From Streptomyces sp. NRRL F-4489 (GTDB lineage: Bacteria; Actinomycetota; Actinomycetes; Streptomycetales; Streptomycetaceae): DNA of 64,000 nucleotides. The DNA lies in contig NZ_LLZI01000146.1 of assembly GCF_001509485.1 (NCBI RefSeq), positions 1 to 64,000 on the forward strand, read 5' to 3'. Within the stretch, counting starts at the first letter, position 1. Every line of letters starts with the position of its first letter. Below are positions 23,695-32,354 of this stretch, one piece after another. Both the position numbers and the translations under genes were made by a program. The notes beneath the pieces were generated by a model. That model did not search any database. It was not told the DNA's origin and saw only the letters and a list, made by a program, of their open reading frames with translations.

Positions 23695-25883
23695 TACGCG
23701 GCCTTCCTGTTGGAGGATCCCGGTCGGTGGGCGGCCCGCCCGGCGCCGCCGCCGGTCCCGGGCCTGCCCTGTACGGTCCGTACGAGCGCGGAGACGCGGT
23801 CCGCGCGCAGTTCGTCGAGGGTCACGGCGGTCCCGCGCAGCTCCCGGGCCAGCTCGCCGGCCAGGCCCAGGCGCACCGGGCCCGCCTCGCAGTCCACCAC
23901 CACCGACGCGGTGCCCGCGGCGGCCAGCAGGGCCGCCGCCCGGTGCGCCCGGACGCGCGGCTCGGGGCCGCCGGTGGCCCGGCCGTCGGTGACGACGACC
24001 AGCAGCGGGCGGCGGGACGGGTCCCGCATCCGCTCCACCCGCAGCACCTCCTGGGCCCGCAGCAGCCCCTCCGCCAGCGGCGTCCGGCCGCCGGTCGGCA
24101 GCCGCTCCAGCCGGGCCGCGCCGGCCTCCACCGACGAGGTCGGCGGCAGTGCCAGCTCGGCGCCGGAGCCCCGGAAGGTGATCATCCCGATCTTGTCGCG
24201 CCGCTGGTACGCGTCGAGCAGCAGCGACAGCACCGCGCCCTTGACGGCGCCCATCCGCTTCCGCGCCGCCATCGACCCGGACGCGTCCACCACGAACAGC
24301 ACGAGATTGCCCTCGCGCCCCTCGCGCACCGCCTCGCGCAGATCGTCCCGGCGCACCACCAGGCCGGGGCCGCGCCGCCCGCGCGCCTTCTGGTGCGGGG
24401 CCGCGGCCTGCACGGTGGCGGCCAGGTGGAGCTTGCCCAGGGCGCCCCGGGGGCGGCGGGCGCCGGTCGTCCGGCCGTGCGCGGTACGGGCCCGGGAGCG
24501 GCGGCCGTCGGCGCCCTCGCCGAGACCCGGGACGTCCAGCCGCCGGGTGCGGAACGGCTCACCGGCCGCCACCGCGGGCGCCTCGGCGGCCGCGCCGCCC
24601 TCGGGCCGGGACCCGGCCTCGTCCTTCGCGGGCGCCGACTGGGCCTCTTCCTCGCGCTGGTGCGGAACGGGCGGCTCCTGGCGGCCGTCCGCCTGGGGAG
24701 CGTCCTCCTGCGGCGGCAGCCCGCCGCCCGGACCGTCCCCGTCCGGCCCGCCGTCCGGGCCCCCGTCCGGGCCCCCGTCCGGACCGTCCGGCTCCGGATC
24801 GTCCCCGCCATCCGCCGGGCCGTCCGGCCCGTCCTGGCCCTGCTGCTCCTCCTGGCCCGCGAACTCCTCCAGCGTCCGGTCGAGCAGGTCCTCGTCCAGA
24901 CCGGGGGCGTCGAACGGCGCCCGGCGGCGGCGGTGCGGCAGCGCCAGCAGCGCCGCCTGCCGCACGTCCTCCTCCCGGACCTCGGTCCGCCCGGCCCACG
25001 CGGCCAGCGCGGTGGCGGTGCGCGCCATGACGATGTCCGCGCGCATGCCGTCCACCTCGAACGCCGCGCAGACCGCCGCGATCTGCCGCAGCGCGGTGTC
25101 CCCGAGCGCCACCGCGGGCAGCAACTCCCGGGCCGCCGCGATCCGTTCGCGCAGCGCCCGTTCCTCGTCCGCCCAGCGCGCCGCGAAGCCCGCCGGATCG
25201 GCGTCGTACGCCAGCCGCCGGCGGACCACCTCGACCCGCCGCGCCGGCTCCCGGGAGGCCGCGACCTCGACCGTCAGCCCGAAGCGGTCCAGCAACTGCG
25301 GCCGCAGCTCGCCCTCTTCGGGGTTCATGGTGCCGACGAGCAGGAAGCGGGCGGCGTGCCGCACCGAGACCCCCTCGCGCTCCACGTAGGAGGCGCCCAT
25401 GGCGGCGGCGTCCAGCAGGAGGTCGACCAGGTGGTCGTGGAGGAGGTTGACCTCGTCCACGTAGAGCACACCGCGGTGCGCGTCGGCCAGCAGGCCCGGC
25501 TCGAACGCCTTCACCCCCTCCGACAGCGCCCGTTCGATGTCCAGCGCGCCCACCAGGCGGTCCTCGGACGCGCCGACCGGCAGCTCCACCATCCGCGCCG
25601 GCCGCGACTCCGCGGCGGCCGCGCCGTGCGGTCCGTCCGGGCAGCCGGGGTCCGGCGCCTGGGGATCACAGGAGAACCGGCAGCCGGCGACCACGTCCAC
25701 GGCCGGCATCAGCTCCGCCAGCCCGCGCACCATCGTCGACTTCGCGGTGCCCTTCTCGCCCCGCACCAGCACCCCGCCGATGGCCGGCGAGATGGCGTTC
25801 AGCAGCAGTCCCAGCCGCATGTCGTCCATGCCGACGACCGCCGTGAACGGGTACTGCCGGGTCGCGTTCCGCGTCATTGCCAT
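23694..25883 (-). CDS. Putative cobaltochelatase, fused ChlI/ChlD-type (AAA+ and vWA) subunit
   Basis: A 729-residue protein from ATG 25883 (ATG 25877 is also in frame; GGAGG lies upstream). Residues about 8-350 are an AAA+ domain: YPFTAVVGMDDMRLGLLLN, Walker A GEKGTAKSTM, Walker B VLYVDEVNLLHDHLVDLLLD, GTMNPEEGELRPQLLDRFGL. A long acidic linker holds DGGP repeats and many Glu/Gln. The C-terminal von Willebrand A domain has MIDAS DASGS in LFVVDASGSMAARKR. It would act as the ATPase motor for metal insertion into the corrin ring together with a CobN-type catalytic subunit, which is not in this window. Confidence 0.92.
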   Translation of the reverse strand: MAMTRNATRQYPFTAVVGMDDMRLGLLLNAISPAIGGVLVRGEKGTAKSTMVRGLAELMPAVDVVAGCRFSCDPQAPDPGCPDGPHGAAAAESRPARMVELPVGASEDRLVGALDIERALSEGVKAFEPGLLADAHRGVLYVDEVNLLHDHLVDLLLDAAAMGASYVEREGVSVRHAARFLLVGTMNPEEGELRPQLLDRFGLTVEVAASREPARRVEVVRRRLAYDADPAGFAARWADEERALRERIAAARELLPAVALGDTALRQIAAVCAAFEVDGMRADIVMARTATALAAWAGRTEVREEDVRQAALLALPHRRRRAPFDAPGLDEDLLDRTLEEFAGQEEQQGQDGPDGPADGGDDPEPDGPDGGPDGGPDGGPDGDGPGGGLPPQEDAPQADGRQEPPVPHQREEEAQSAPAKDEAGSRPEGGAAAEAPAVAAGEPFRTRRLDVPGLGEGADGRRSRARTAHGRTTGARRPRGALGKLHLAATVQAAAPHQKARGRRGPGLVVRRDDLREAVREGREGNLVLFVVDASGSMAARKRMGAVKGAVLSLLLDAYQRRDKIGMITFRGSGAELALPPTSSVEAGAARLERLPTGGRTPLAEGLLRAQEVLRVERMRDPSRRPLLVVVTDGRATGGPEPRVRAHRAAALLAAAGTASVVVDCEAGPVRLGLAGELARELRGTAVTLDELRADRVSALVRTVQGRPGTGGGAGRAAHRPGSSNRKAA

Positions 25884-25936
25884 GCCCTGTCGTCCTCCAC
25901 CTGTCCGGCCGGCTCCTGTCGTCTCCCGCGCCGTGC

Positions 25937-27487
25937 TCACGGCGCTCCCGGAGGCACGAACGGCAGCCCCTCCGGCACCCCCTTCTCGATCAGCCGCAGC
26001 AGCCCGTCCGTGTCCGCGTGTTCCTCGATCAGATCGCCCAGCCGGTCCAGCTGCTCCTCGCGCAGCGCGCCGAAGCGGGTGTCCGGCGCCGGTACGAAGC
26101 GGCGCCCGGCCGCCCGCGCCACCTCGCGCAGGAACGCCCGCCGGAACCCGTCGCTCTCCAGCGACCCGTGCCAGTGCGTGCCCCACACGGCGCCCACCCG
26201 GCAGCCGTCCAGGAACTCCTCGTCCCCGCCCGCCACTTCGGCGACGCCGTGGTGGATCTCGTACCCCTCCACCGGCTCGCCGAGCGCCGTACCGGACGGC
26301 CGGGCGAGGGTCTTCTCCACCGCGAACCGCACCCGGACCGGCAGCAGGCCCAGCCCCTCGACCGTGCCGGCGCGCGACTCGACCTCGTCCTCGATCCGTT
26401 CGCCGAGCATCTGGAAGCCGCCGCAGATGCCGAGCACCGGGCGGCCCTCGGCGGCCCGCCGGGCCACCGCGTCCGCCAGGCCGCGCGCCCGCAGCCACTC
26501 CAGGGCCCGGACCGTGCCCCGGGTGCCCGGCAGCACGACGAGATCCGCGTCGGCCAGCTCCTCGGGCCGGTCCACGAACCGCACCACCACGCCCGGTTCG
26601 GCGGCCAGCGCGTCCACGTCGGTGAAGTTGGACATCAGCGGGACGGCGCAGACCGCGACCCGGAGGATGTCCTCGCCGGCCGGCGGCGCCACCACCGACT
26701 CGCGGACCGCCCCGCGCAGCGACACGTTCAGCCCGTCCTCCTCGTCGATGCCCAGCCCGTGGGCGTACGGCAGCACGCCGAAGGTCTGCCGCCCGGTGAG
26801 CGAGCGCAGCATCTCCAGACCGGGCTCCAGCAGCGTGACATCGCCGCGGAACTTGTTGACGAGGTACCCGGCGAGCAGGCCCTGGTCCTCGGCGGACAGC
26901 AGCGCGGTGGTCCCGAAGAACGACGCGAAGACGCCGCCGCGGTCGATGTCGCCGACCACCACGACCGGGAGGCGGGCGGCCCGGGCCAGGCCCATGTTGA
27001 CGATGTCGGTGCGGCGCAGATTGATCTCGGCGGGGGAGCCGGCGCCCTCGCAGATCACCGCGTCATGGGTGCGCCGCAGCTCCGCCAGGCAGTCGGTGAC
27101 GGTGCCGAGCAACTGCTCCTGCCGCCCCTGGTGGTAGCCGCGCGCACTCAGCTCGCCCACCGGCTTGCCGAGCAGCACCACCTGGCTGGAGCGGTCGCTG
27201 CCCGGCTTGAGCAGGACCGGGTTCATCAGCGCGGTCGGCTCGATCCGGGCCGCGGCGGCCTGCATCGCCTGCGCCCGGCCGATCTCCGCGCCCTCCCGGG
27301 TCACGAAGGAGTTCAGCGACATGTTCTGCGCCTTGAACGGCGCCACCGAGACGCCCTGGCGCACCAGCCAGCGGCAGATGCCGGCGGTCACCACGCTCTT
27401 GCCGGCGTCGGACGTCGTCCCGGCGACCAGCAGCCCGCCGCCCTGGGGTCCGCCGCCCACTTGGCCGTTCACCTGTTGCCCGTTCAC
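25937..27487 (-). CDS. cobQ: Cobyric acid synthase
   Basis: A 516-residue glutamine-dependent amidotransferase that amidates the b, d, e and g side chains of adenosyl-cobyrinate a,c-diamide. I chose GTG 27487, whose GTGA overlaps the cbiB stop. The first residues VNGQQVNGQVGG carry a small repeat. Motifs are LLVAGTTSDAGKSVVTAGIC, VAPFKAQNMSLNS, ICEGAGSPAEINLR, DIDRGGVFAS and, in the glutaminase half, LGICGGFQMLGE (Cys nucleophile) and GTHWHGSLE. Length is normal. It is the second gene of the operon; a 53-bp gap follows. Confidence 0.96.
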   Translation of the reverse strand: MNGQQVNGQVGGGPQGGGLLVAGTTSDAGKSVVTAGICRWLVRQGVSVAPFKAQNMSLNSFVTREGAEIGRAQAMQAAAARIEPTALMNPVLLKPGSDRSSQVVLLGKPVGELSARGYHQGRQEQLLGTVTDCLAELRRTHDAVICEGAGSPAEINLRRTDIVNMGLARAARLPVVVVGDIDRGGVFASFFGTTALLSAEDQGLLAGYLVNKFRGDVTLLEPGLEMLRSLTGRQTFGVLPYAHGLGIDEEDGLNVSLRGAVRESVVAPPAGEDILRVAVCAVPLMSNFTDVDALAAEPGVVVRFVDRPEELADADLVVLPGTRGTVRALEWLRARGLADAVARRAAEGRPVLGICGGFQMLGERIEDEVESRAGTVEGLGLLPVRVRFAVEKTLARPSGTALGEPVEGYEIHHGVAEVAGGDEEFLDGCRVGAVWGTHWHGSLESDGFRRAFLREVARAAGRRFVPAPDTRFGALREEQLDRLGDLIEEHADTDGLLRLIEKGVPEGLPFVPPGAP

Positions 27488-28455
27488 CGGGGTGTCCTCC
27501 CGCTCTCGCTCCCGCGCCGCAGCGCGCCCGCCGCCAGCCGTCCGGCGACCGTGGCCCCGAGGGCCAGCAGCCCCACCCGCCGGGAGAGCCGCACCGCCCG
27601 CTCGATGTCGGGCACCGCCGGCGGCCGCGCCCCGCCGTTGAGCACCGGCCGGTGCTCCACCCGCCCGCCGTACGCCAGCGTGCCGCCCAGCCGGACGCCC
27701 AGCGCCCCGGCGAACGACGCCTCCACCGGGCCCGCGTTCGGGCTCGGGTGGGACGGGCCGTCCGCCCGCCAGGCCCGCAGCGCACCGCGCCGGTCCGGGC
27801 CCGCCAGTACGGTCAGCGCCGCGGTCAGCCGGGAGCCGGGCCAGCCGGCGACATCGTCCAGGCGGGCCGCCGCCCAGCCGAACCGCCGGTAGCGCGGCGA
27901 CTTGTGACCGACCATCGCGTCCAGGGTGTTCACCGCGCGGAACGCCACCAGGCCGGGCACGCCGCCCAGCGCGCCCCACACCAGGGCGCCGACCACCGCG
28001 TCGGAGGTGTTCTCGGCGACCGACTCCACCACCGCGCGGGCCATCTGCGGCCCGTCCAGCGCCTGCGGATCGCGGCCGCACAGATGCGGCAGGCGGGCCC
28101 GCGCCGCCGCCAGGTCGTCCGCGGCCAGTGCCGCGCCCACGGTCCGGGCCTCCCGGCCCAGCGAGGTGCCGCCCAGGACCGCCCAGACCGCCGCCGCGGT
28201 CAGCGCCGTGCGGGCGCCCGGCCGGTGGCGTACGGCGCGCTCCAGCGCCCAGGCGCCGGCGGCCGCGCCGCCCGCGCACAGCGCCGTGTGGAGGGCACCA
28301 CAGCCGCGGTGGTCGCGCCACAGGCGGCGTTCGGCGGCGGCCGCGGCCCGGCCGAACGCGGCCACCGGATGGCCGCGCCGGGGGTCCGCCGCGATCAGGT
28401 CACCGAGGAAGCCGAGGGCCGCGCCGCACGCATATCCCGCGTGTTCGCCGCGCAT
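27484..28455 (-). CDS. cbiB: Adenosylcobinamide-phosphate synthase (CbiB/CobD)
   Basis: A 323-residue membrane enzyme that attaches the aminopropanol (phosphate) arm to adenosylcobyric acid. Starts at ATG 28455. Visible are GFLGDLIAADPRRGHPVAAFG, ARAVVESVAENTSDAVVGAL, FRAVNTLDAMVGHKSPRYR and HPSPNAGPVEASFAGALGV, all CbiB hallmarks, with several hydrophobic helices. It is the first gene after the cobalamin riboswitch and starts 3 nt after the stop of a short ORF. Full length. Confidence 0.95.
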   Translation of the reverse strand: MRGEHAGYACGAALGFLGDLIAADPRRGHPVAAFGRAAAAAERRLWRDHRGCGALHTALCAGGAAAGAWALERAVRHRPGARTALTAAAVWAVLGGTSLGREARTVGAALAADDLAAARARLPHLCGRDPQALDGPQMARAVVESVAENTSDAVVGALVWGALGGVPGLVAFRAVNTLDAMVGHKSPRYRRFGWAAARLDDVAGWPGSRLTAALTVLAGPDRRGALRAWRADGPSHPSPNAGPVEASFAGALGVRLGGTLAYGGRVEHRPVLNGGARPPAVPDIERAVRLSRRVGLLALGATVAGRLAAGALRRGSESGRTPR

Positions 28456-28458
28456 CGG

Positions 28459-28530
28459 TCAGGCCGCCGTCCGCCCCCGAAGGGACCCTGCGGCAGCGGG
28501 CAGTGGGGCTCTCGACGGGCAGCCGGGCAT
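28459..28530 (-). CDS. Short ORF between the cobalamin riboswitch and cbiB
   Basis: A 23-codon ORF from ATG 28530 with GAGGAC about 10 nt upstream. Its TGA (28461-28459) is 3 nt before the cbiB ATG, which itself has a weak ribosome site. The peptide MPGCPSRAPLPAAAG... has no recognised function. The ORF lies where a riboswitch would control ribosome access, so it may couple cbiB translation to the switch. Coding is not proven. Confidence 0.35.
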   Translation of the reverse strand: MPGCPSRAPLPAAAGSLRGRTAA

Positions 28531-28564
28531 GGTGGTATGTCCTCACTCAGGGTCCGCGCCCTGG

Positions 28565-28765
28565 CTCGACGTGACGGCGACCAGAGTCTCCTGGCTCCCG
28601 GATCGGCGCCGCCCCCTGGCCTTCCCGCCCGTAGCGCGTACGGGCCGTGGCCCTCTTTCGGAGGGGCGCTCCCCGGTGACAGTGGCGGGACCGCGCCGGA
28701 TTCGCACCGGACTTCCTCTGCTGTCGCCGATTGGCCCCGGCAGTCCACCACGGTCCGCGAAGGCC
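28565..28765 (-). promoter_or_regulatory. Cobalamin riboswitch
   Basis: On the minus strand the sequence shows the conserved cobalamin aptamer: GGAAGTCCGGTGCGAATCC (core GTGCGAATCC at 28707-28698), then GGTCCCGCCACTGTCACC, variable GC-rich stems, and the B12 box GGGAGCCAGGAGACTC near 28599-28584. It lies about 110-310 nt upstream of cbiB. Adenosylcobalamin binding should lower expression of the whole cob operon. The edges are approximate because outer stems were judged by eye. The rest of the 463-bp intergenic stretch (28456-28918) holds the expression platform and nothing else I recognise. Confidence 0.92.
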
Positions 28766-28918
28766 CGTCAACTCGCCCTTGACCTGCGACGCTGCCCCGC
28801 CGCCCGCCCTGTGTCCGACACCACAGGCCGCCGCTGCGCGGACGGGGCGCCCGGGGGAGCGGCCGCAGCCGCGCCCACCGGACGCCCCGTCCGCCGCCGG
28901 ATCCGCCGGCGCGGGTGC

Positions 28919-29155
28919 TCAGGTGGCGACGATGAGGTAGATCCCGTACGCCACCGCCGCCGCGCAGAGCGCGAAGGCCACCAGGGCCCCGGCGCGCGCC
29001 CCGGCGCCCGGCGCCGTCGTGGCCGCCGCCTCGCCGTCCGCGGCCGGCTTGCGGGAGGTGCCGACGATGCCGACGGTGAACAGGCCCACGATCCCGACCG
29101 TCACCGCGAGGCTGACGCCGAAGACCTGGCCGAGAGCTGCCCAGTCGATGTGCAT
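28919..29155 (-). CDS. Small membrane protein downstream of the Pit transporter
   Basis: A 78-residue protein from ATG 29155 with two hydrophobic helices (about 11-32 and 57-76) separated by a Lys/Ala/Glu-rich loop (SRKPAADGEAAATT). It follows the phosphate transporter gene by 40 bp on the same strand, so they are likely cotranscribed. I recognise no named family; a gene of this type sits beside pit in other streptomycetes as I recall (SCO1846-like). Function unknown. Confidence 0.8.
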   Translation of the reverse strand: MHIDWAALGQVFGVSLAVTVGIVGLFTVGIVGTSRKPAADGEAAATTAPGAGARAGALVAFALCAAAVAYGIYLIVAT

Positions 29156-29195
29156 GAAGGAGTCCTTGGGGTCCGTGGAAGGGGTGGCCGGGCCG

Positions 29196-30473
29196 TCAGG
29201 GGGCGGTGGCCGGAGCGGGCCGGGCGGCGGCCGCCACGGCGTCGGAGGCGGTCAGCGCGTCGGAAGCGGACGGGGTGTCCACGGCCCGTACGGCCGCGGC
29301 GACCGGGCCGGCCGGGGGCGGGGAGACGGTCTGCAGCGCGGTGGTGACGACACCGGCCGGCTCGGCCGCCGGGCCCTCGTTGACGTTGGTGTGGTCCACC
29401 GGCTTGCGCCGGGACGCCGCCCAGATGCCGCCGCAGACCGCCAGGGCCAGGACGGCGACCGCCGCCACGCCCCAGGTGCCCTGGTCGGCGAGGAACGCCG
29501 CGCCGGCCGAGACCAGACCGGCGGCCGGCAGCGTCAGCCCCCAGGCCGCGACCATCCGCCCGGCCGTGGACCAGCGCACCACCCCGCCCTTGCGGCCCAG
29601 GCCCGAGCCCATCACCGAGCCGGAGCAGACCTGGGTGGTGGAGAGCGCGAAGCCGAGGTGCGAGGAGGCCAGGATGGTGGCCGCGGCGCCGGTCTGGGCG
29701 GCGAAGCCCTGCGGCGGCTGGATGTCGGTGATGCCCTTGCCCATGGTGCGGATGATCCGCCAGCCGCCGAGGTACGTGCCGAGCGCGATGGCCAGGCCCG
29801 CGGAGGCGATCACCCACATCGGCGGGTCGGAGTGCGGGGCGATGACCCCGCCGGTGATCAGCGCGAGGGTGATCACGCCCATCGTCTTCTGCGCGTCGTT
29901 GGTGCCGTGGGCCAGCGAGACCAGCGCGGCCGAGGCGATCTGCCCGGCACGGTAGCCCTTGGCGGTGTCGGCCTCGGCCCGGCCGCGCGCCAGCCGGTAG
30001 GTGAGGCGGGTCGCCGCCATCGCGGCCAGACCGGCCACGAACGGCGCGGCCACCGCGGGGATGAGGACCTTCATCACGACGGCCTCGCCGTGCACGCCGC
30101 CGGTGCCCACGGACACCAGCGTCGCGCCGATCAGACCACCGAAGAGGGCGTGGGAGGAGCTGGAGGGGAGGCCGGCGAGCCAGGTCAGGAGGTTCCACAC
30201 GATGGCCCCGACCAGGCCGGCGAAGATCACTTCGGGCCGGATGCCGGCGCTTTCGTCGATGATGCCGCCGGAGATGGTCTTGGCCACCTCAACGGAGAGG
30301 AACGCCCCGACGAGATTGAGTCCCGCCGACATCGCCACCGCGGCCTTGGGTCGCAGAGCCCCGGTGGAGATGGTGGTGGCCATTGCGTTGGCCGTGTCGT
30401 GGAAGCCGTTCGTAAAGTCGAACACCAAGGCCGTGACGATCACGATCCCGATGAGAAGCGTGATGTGTTCCAT
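29196..30473 (-). CDS. pit: Low-affinity inorganic phosphate transporter (Pit family)
   Basis: A 425-residue polytopic transporter from ATG 30473 that carries metal-phosphate across the membrane by proton symport. The duplicated PiT signature is present: FDFTNGFHDTANAMATTIST near the N-terminus and SLAHGTNDAQKTMGVITLAL in the second half. LAGLPSSSSHALFGGLIGAT is the conserved inner repeat. The C-terminal 60 residues are a hydrophilic Ala/Pro-rich tail. A PHO box upstream suggests control by PhoP. Confidence 0.95.
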   Translation of the reverse strand: MEHITLLIGIVIVTALVFDFTNGFHDTANAMATTISTGALRPKAAVAMSAGLNLVGAFLSVEVAKTISGGIIDESAGIRPEVIFAGLVGAIVWNLLTWLAGLPSSSSHALFGGLIGATLVSVGTGGVHGEAVVMKVLIPAVAAPFVAGLAAMAATRLTYRLARGRAEADTAKGYRAGQIASAALVSLAHGTNDAQKTMGVITLALITGGVIAPHSDPPMWVIASAGLAIALGTYLGGWRIIRTMGKGITDIQPPQGFAAQTGAAATILASSHLGFALSTTQVCSGSVMGSGLGRKGGVVRWSTAGRMVAAWGLTLPAAGLVSAGAAFLADQGTWGVAAVAVLALAVCGGIWAASRRKPVDHTNVNEGPAAEPAGVVTTALQTVSPPPAGPVAAAVRAVDTPSASDALTASDAVAAAARPAPATAP

Positions 30474-30526
30474 TCACCCAGGCAATCCGTTCGATGGTCA
30501 GTGTCGTCGGGACCGTACGGACGGCG

Positions 30527-30544
30527 GGTGAACGGGAGGTGAAC
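30527..30544 (-). promoter_or_regulatory. PHO box (PhoP-binding direct repeat) upstream of pit
   Basis: On the coding strand two GTTCACC heptamers (30544-30538 and 30533-30527) lie exactly 11 bp apart, 54 bp before the pit start. Two or more 11-bp direct repeat units with GTTCACC cores are the PhoP operator described in streptomycetes, and pit genes there are known PhoP targets. Confidence 0.75.
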
Positions 30545-30611
30545 TGGGCCGGGCGCCGCGGTGACACCCCCGCAGGGTTCACGCGGAGGTGCCTCAGCCG
30601 TCACTTCCGCC

Positions 30612-31343
30612 TCATCCGTTGGCGAACTTCCTGAGCTGCGCCGGGGTCCCGTTCCAGCGGTCCTGATCACCGGGCAGCGGCCCGCGGGCGGCGTACTGCC
30701 GGATGCTCGCCACTCTCCAGCCGGCCGGCGGCCGCGCGGCGCCGGTGTAGTCCGCCAGCCACAGCGGATGGGTCGCGCCGAAGGCCCGGCTGCCGCCGGT
30801 GCAGCGGTTCCACCAGGGGGCGGTCGTGTAGATCACCGGACGCCGGCCGGTGGCGCGCCGCACCTCGTCGCTGAACGCCCGTATCCAGCGCACCAGCGCC
30901 GCCCGGCCGAGCCCGTAGCAGGGCTTCCCGGCGCGGTACGGGTTGCGCTCGATGTCCAGGGCCGGCGGCAGCGTCCAGCCGTCCCGCTTCCAGTGGCCGC
31001 CGTGGGCCAGGAAGAACCGGGCCTGCCGGGTGCCGGACGAGGCGCTGGGCACCGCGAAGTGGTAGGCGCCGCGCAGCAGTCCGGCCGCCCGCGCGCCGCG
31101 GGACTGCGCGGCGAAGGACGGGCTGCGGTAGCTGTGCGACTCGGTGGCCTTGATGTAGACGAACCGCGCGCCCTTGGCGCGCGCCGCCCGCCAGTCGATG
31201 TGCTTCTGGTGCGCGGAGATGTCGTGCCCCAGGGGCCGGGCGTCGGCCCGCGCGGGCTGTGCGGTGAGTGCGGTACCGGCCAGGGACGCCGCGGCTATCG
31301 CGGCCGCCAGTCCGGCCCGGGAGGTGGAGAGGTCACACGTCAT
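30612..31343 (-). CDS. Secreted GH25 lysozyme-like muramidase
   Basis: A 243-residue secreted protein from ATG 31343, preceded by AAGGGGGAA. A signal peptide covers about residues 1-33 (ending QPARADA). The GH25 domain follows: PLGHDISAHQKHIDW, ARFVYIKATESHSYRSPSF, LRGAYHFAVP, LPPALDIERNP (catalytic acidic pair) and RPVIYTTAPWW. It should cleave the MurNAc-GlcNAc linkage in peptidoglycan outside the cell. No wall-binding domain is attached. The ORF is open to 31385, but the signal peptide fixes the start. Confidence 0.92.
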   Translation of the reverse strand: MTCDLSTSRAGLAAAIAAASLAGTALTAQPARADARPLGHDISAHQKHIDWRAARAKGARFVYIKATESHSYRSPSFAAQSRGARAAGLLRGAYHFAVPSASSGTRQARFFLAHGGHWKRDGWTLPPALDIERNPYRAGKPCYGLGRAALVRWIRAFSDEVRRATGRRPVIYTTAPWWNRCTGGSRAFGATHPLWLADYTGAARPPAGWRVASIRQYAARGPLPGDQDRWNGTPAQLRKFANG

Positions 31344-31575
31344 GGATTCCCCCTTGGCGAGGACATGTGGGGGGTGGCCGTTCACTCGACGTTAACGGAT
31401 GATCGACGCAAGGTGGTCGATCTCCGGCCAATCGCCCGTAGCGTGCTAGCTCTCCCCATATGGCGGATACCGGACAGGTGGTGCCGTGGCGTACCGTGCC
31501 CCGGCCCGCTCGTACGGTGTCGTGCACCGCCCTCGTGCGTATCCAGCACGCCCGCCGCACCGCACCGGAGGACCC

Positions 31576-32244
31576 ATGCAGGACCACCCCGAATCCCTCG
31601 CCGACGCCTGGGCCGAGCTCGTCGCCACCGCCCGCCGCACCGCCGCCGACGGCCTCGTCGCCGGCACCTCCGGCAACGTCTCGGTCCGCGTCCGGGACAC
31701 CGTCCTCGTCACGCCCAGCGGCGTCCCCTACGACCGGCTCCGCCCCTCCGACGCCACCGCGGTCGACCTCGACGGCCGCCAGGTCATCGGCCGGCTCCGC
31801 CCGACCAGCGAACTCCCGCTCCACCTGGCCGTCTACCGCGCCACCACGGCCACCGCCGTGGTGCACACCCACGCCCCGCACGCCACCGCCGTCTCCACCC
31901 TCGTCGACGAACTCCCGGCCATCCACTACATGGCCGGCGCGCTCGGCGGCCCGGTCCGCGTCGCCCCCTACGCGCTCTACGGCAGCGACGAGCTGGCCGC
32001 CCACGCGCTCACCGCCCTGCGCGACCGCAGCGGCGTCCTGCTGCGCAACCACGGCACCCTCACCCACGGCACCGGCCTCGCCCAGGCCCTGGACCGCACC
32101 GCCCAGCTGGAGTGGATGTGCCGGGTCTGGCTCCTGGCCCGTTCGGTGCCCGGTCTCACCCCGACCCTGCTCTCCGACGCCGAGCTGGCCGAGGCCACCG
32201 AACGGCTGCGCGGCTACGGCCAGCCCGCCGACGGCCCCGCCTGA
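31576..32244 (+). CDS. Class II aldolase/adducin family protein
   Basis: A 222-residue protein from ATG 31576 with CCGGAGGA upstream; an upstream in-frame extension to 31486 lacks a ribosome site. It contains the zinc-dependent class II aldolase core: GTSGNVSVRV, VTPSGVPYDRLRPSD, RPTSELPLHLAVYR (catalytic Glu), AVVHTHAPHATAVS (two His ligands) and VLLRNHGTLTHGTGLAQA (third His). Likely substrates are phosphorylated sugars such as fuculose- or ribulose-type phosphates; no sugar operon is present to decide. Confidence 0.92.
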   Translation: MQDHPESLADAWAELVATARRTAADGLVAGTSGNVSVRVRDTVLVTPSGVPYDRLRPSDATAVDLDGRQVIGRLRPTSELPLHLAVYRATTATAVVHTHAPHATAVSTLVDELPAIHYMAGALGGPVRVAPYALYGSDELAAHALTALRDRSGVLLRNHGTLTHGTGLAQALDRTAQLEWMCRVWLLARSVPGLTPTLLSDAELAEATERLRGYGQPADGPA

Positions 32245-32354
32245 GCGGCCGCACCGCCTCCGGCCGTCCCCACGCGCCGTACAACGCCGCTGGTCCGGGC
32301 CCCGGTACCGACGCCCGGTGGCCGGGACCGGCGGGTCATGCGCACACTGGAGGG

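Noticed and set aside
24715..24800. Repeated sequence suggesting a CRISPR or mobile-element repeat
   Set aside because: It encodes the DGGP repeats of the chelatase linker on the minus strand; there are no spacers.
23727..27137. Plus-strand ORF of 1136 codons opposite the chelatase and cobQ genes
   Set aside because: The minus strand shows complete Walker, MIDAS and glutaminase motifs in order; the plus frame is low-complexity.
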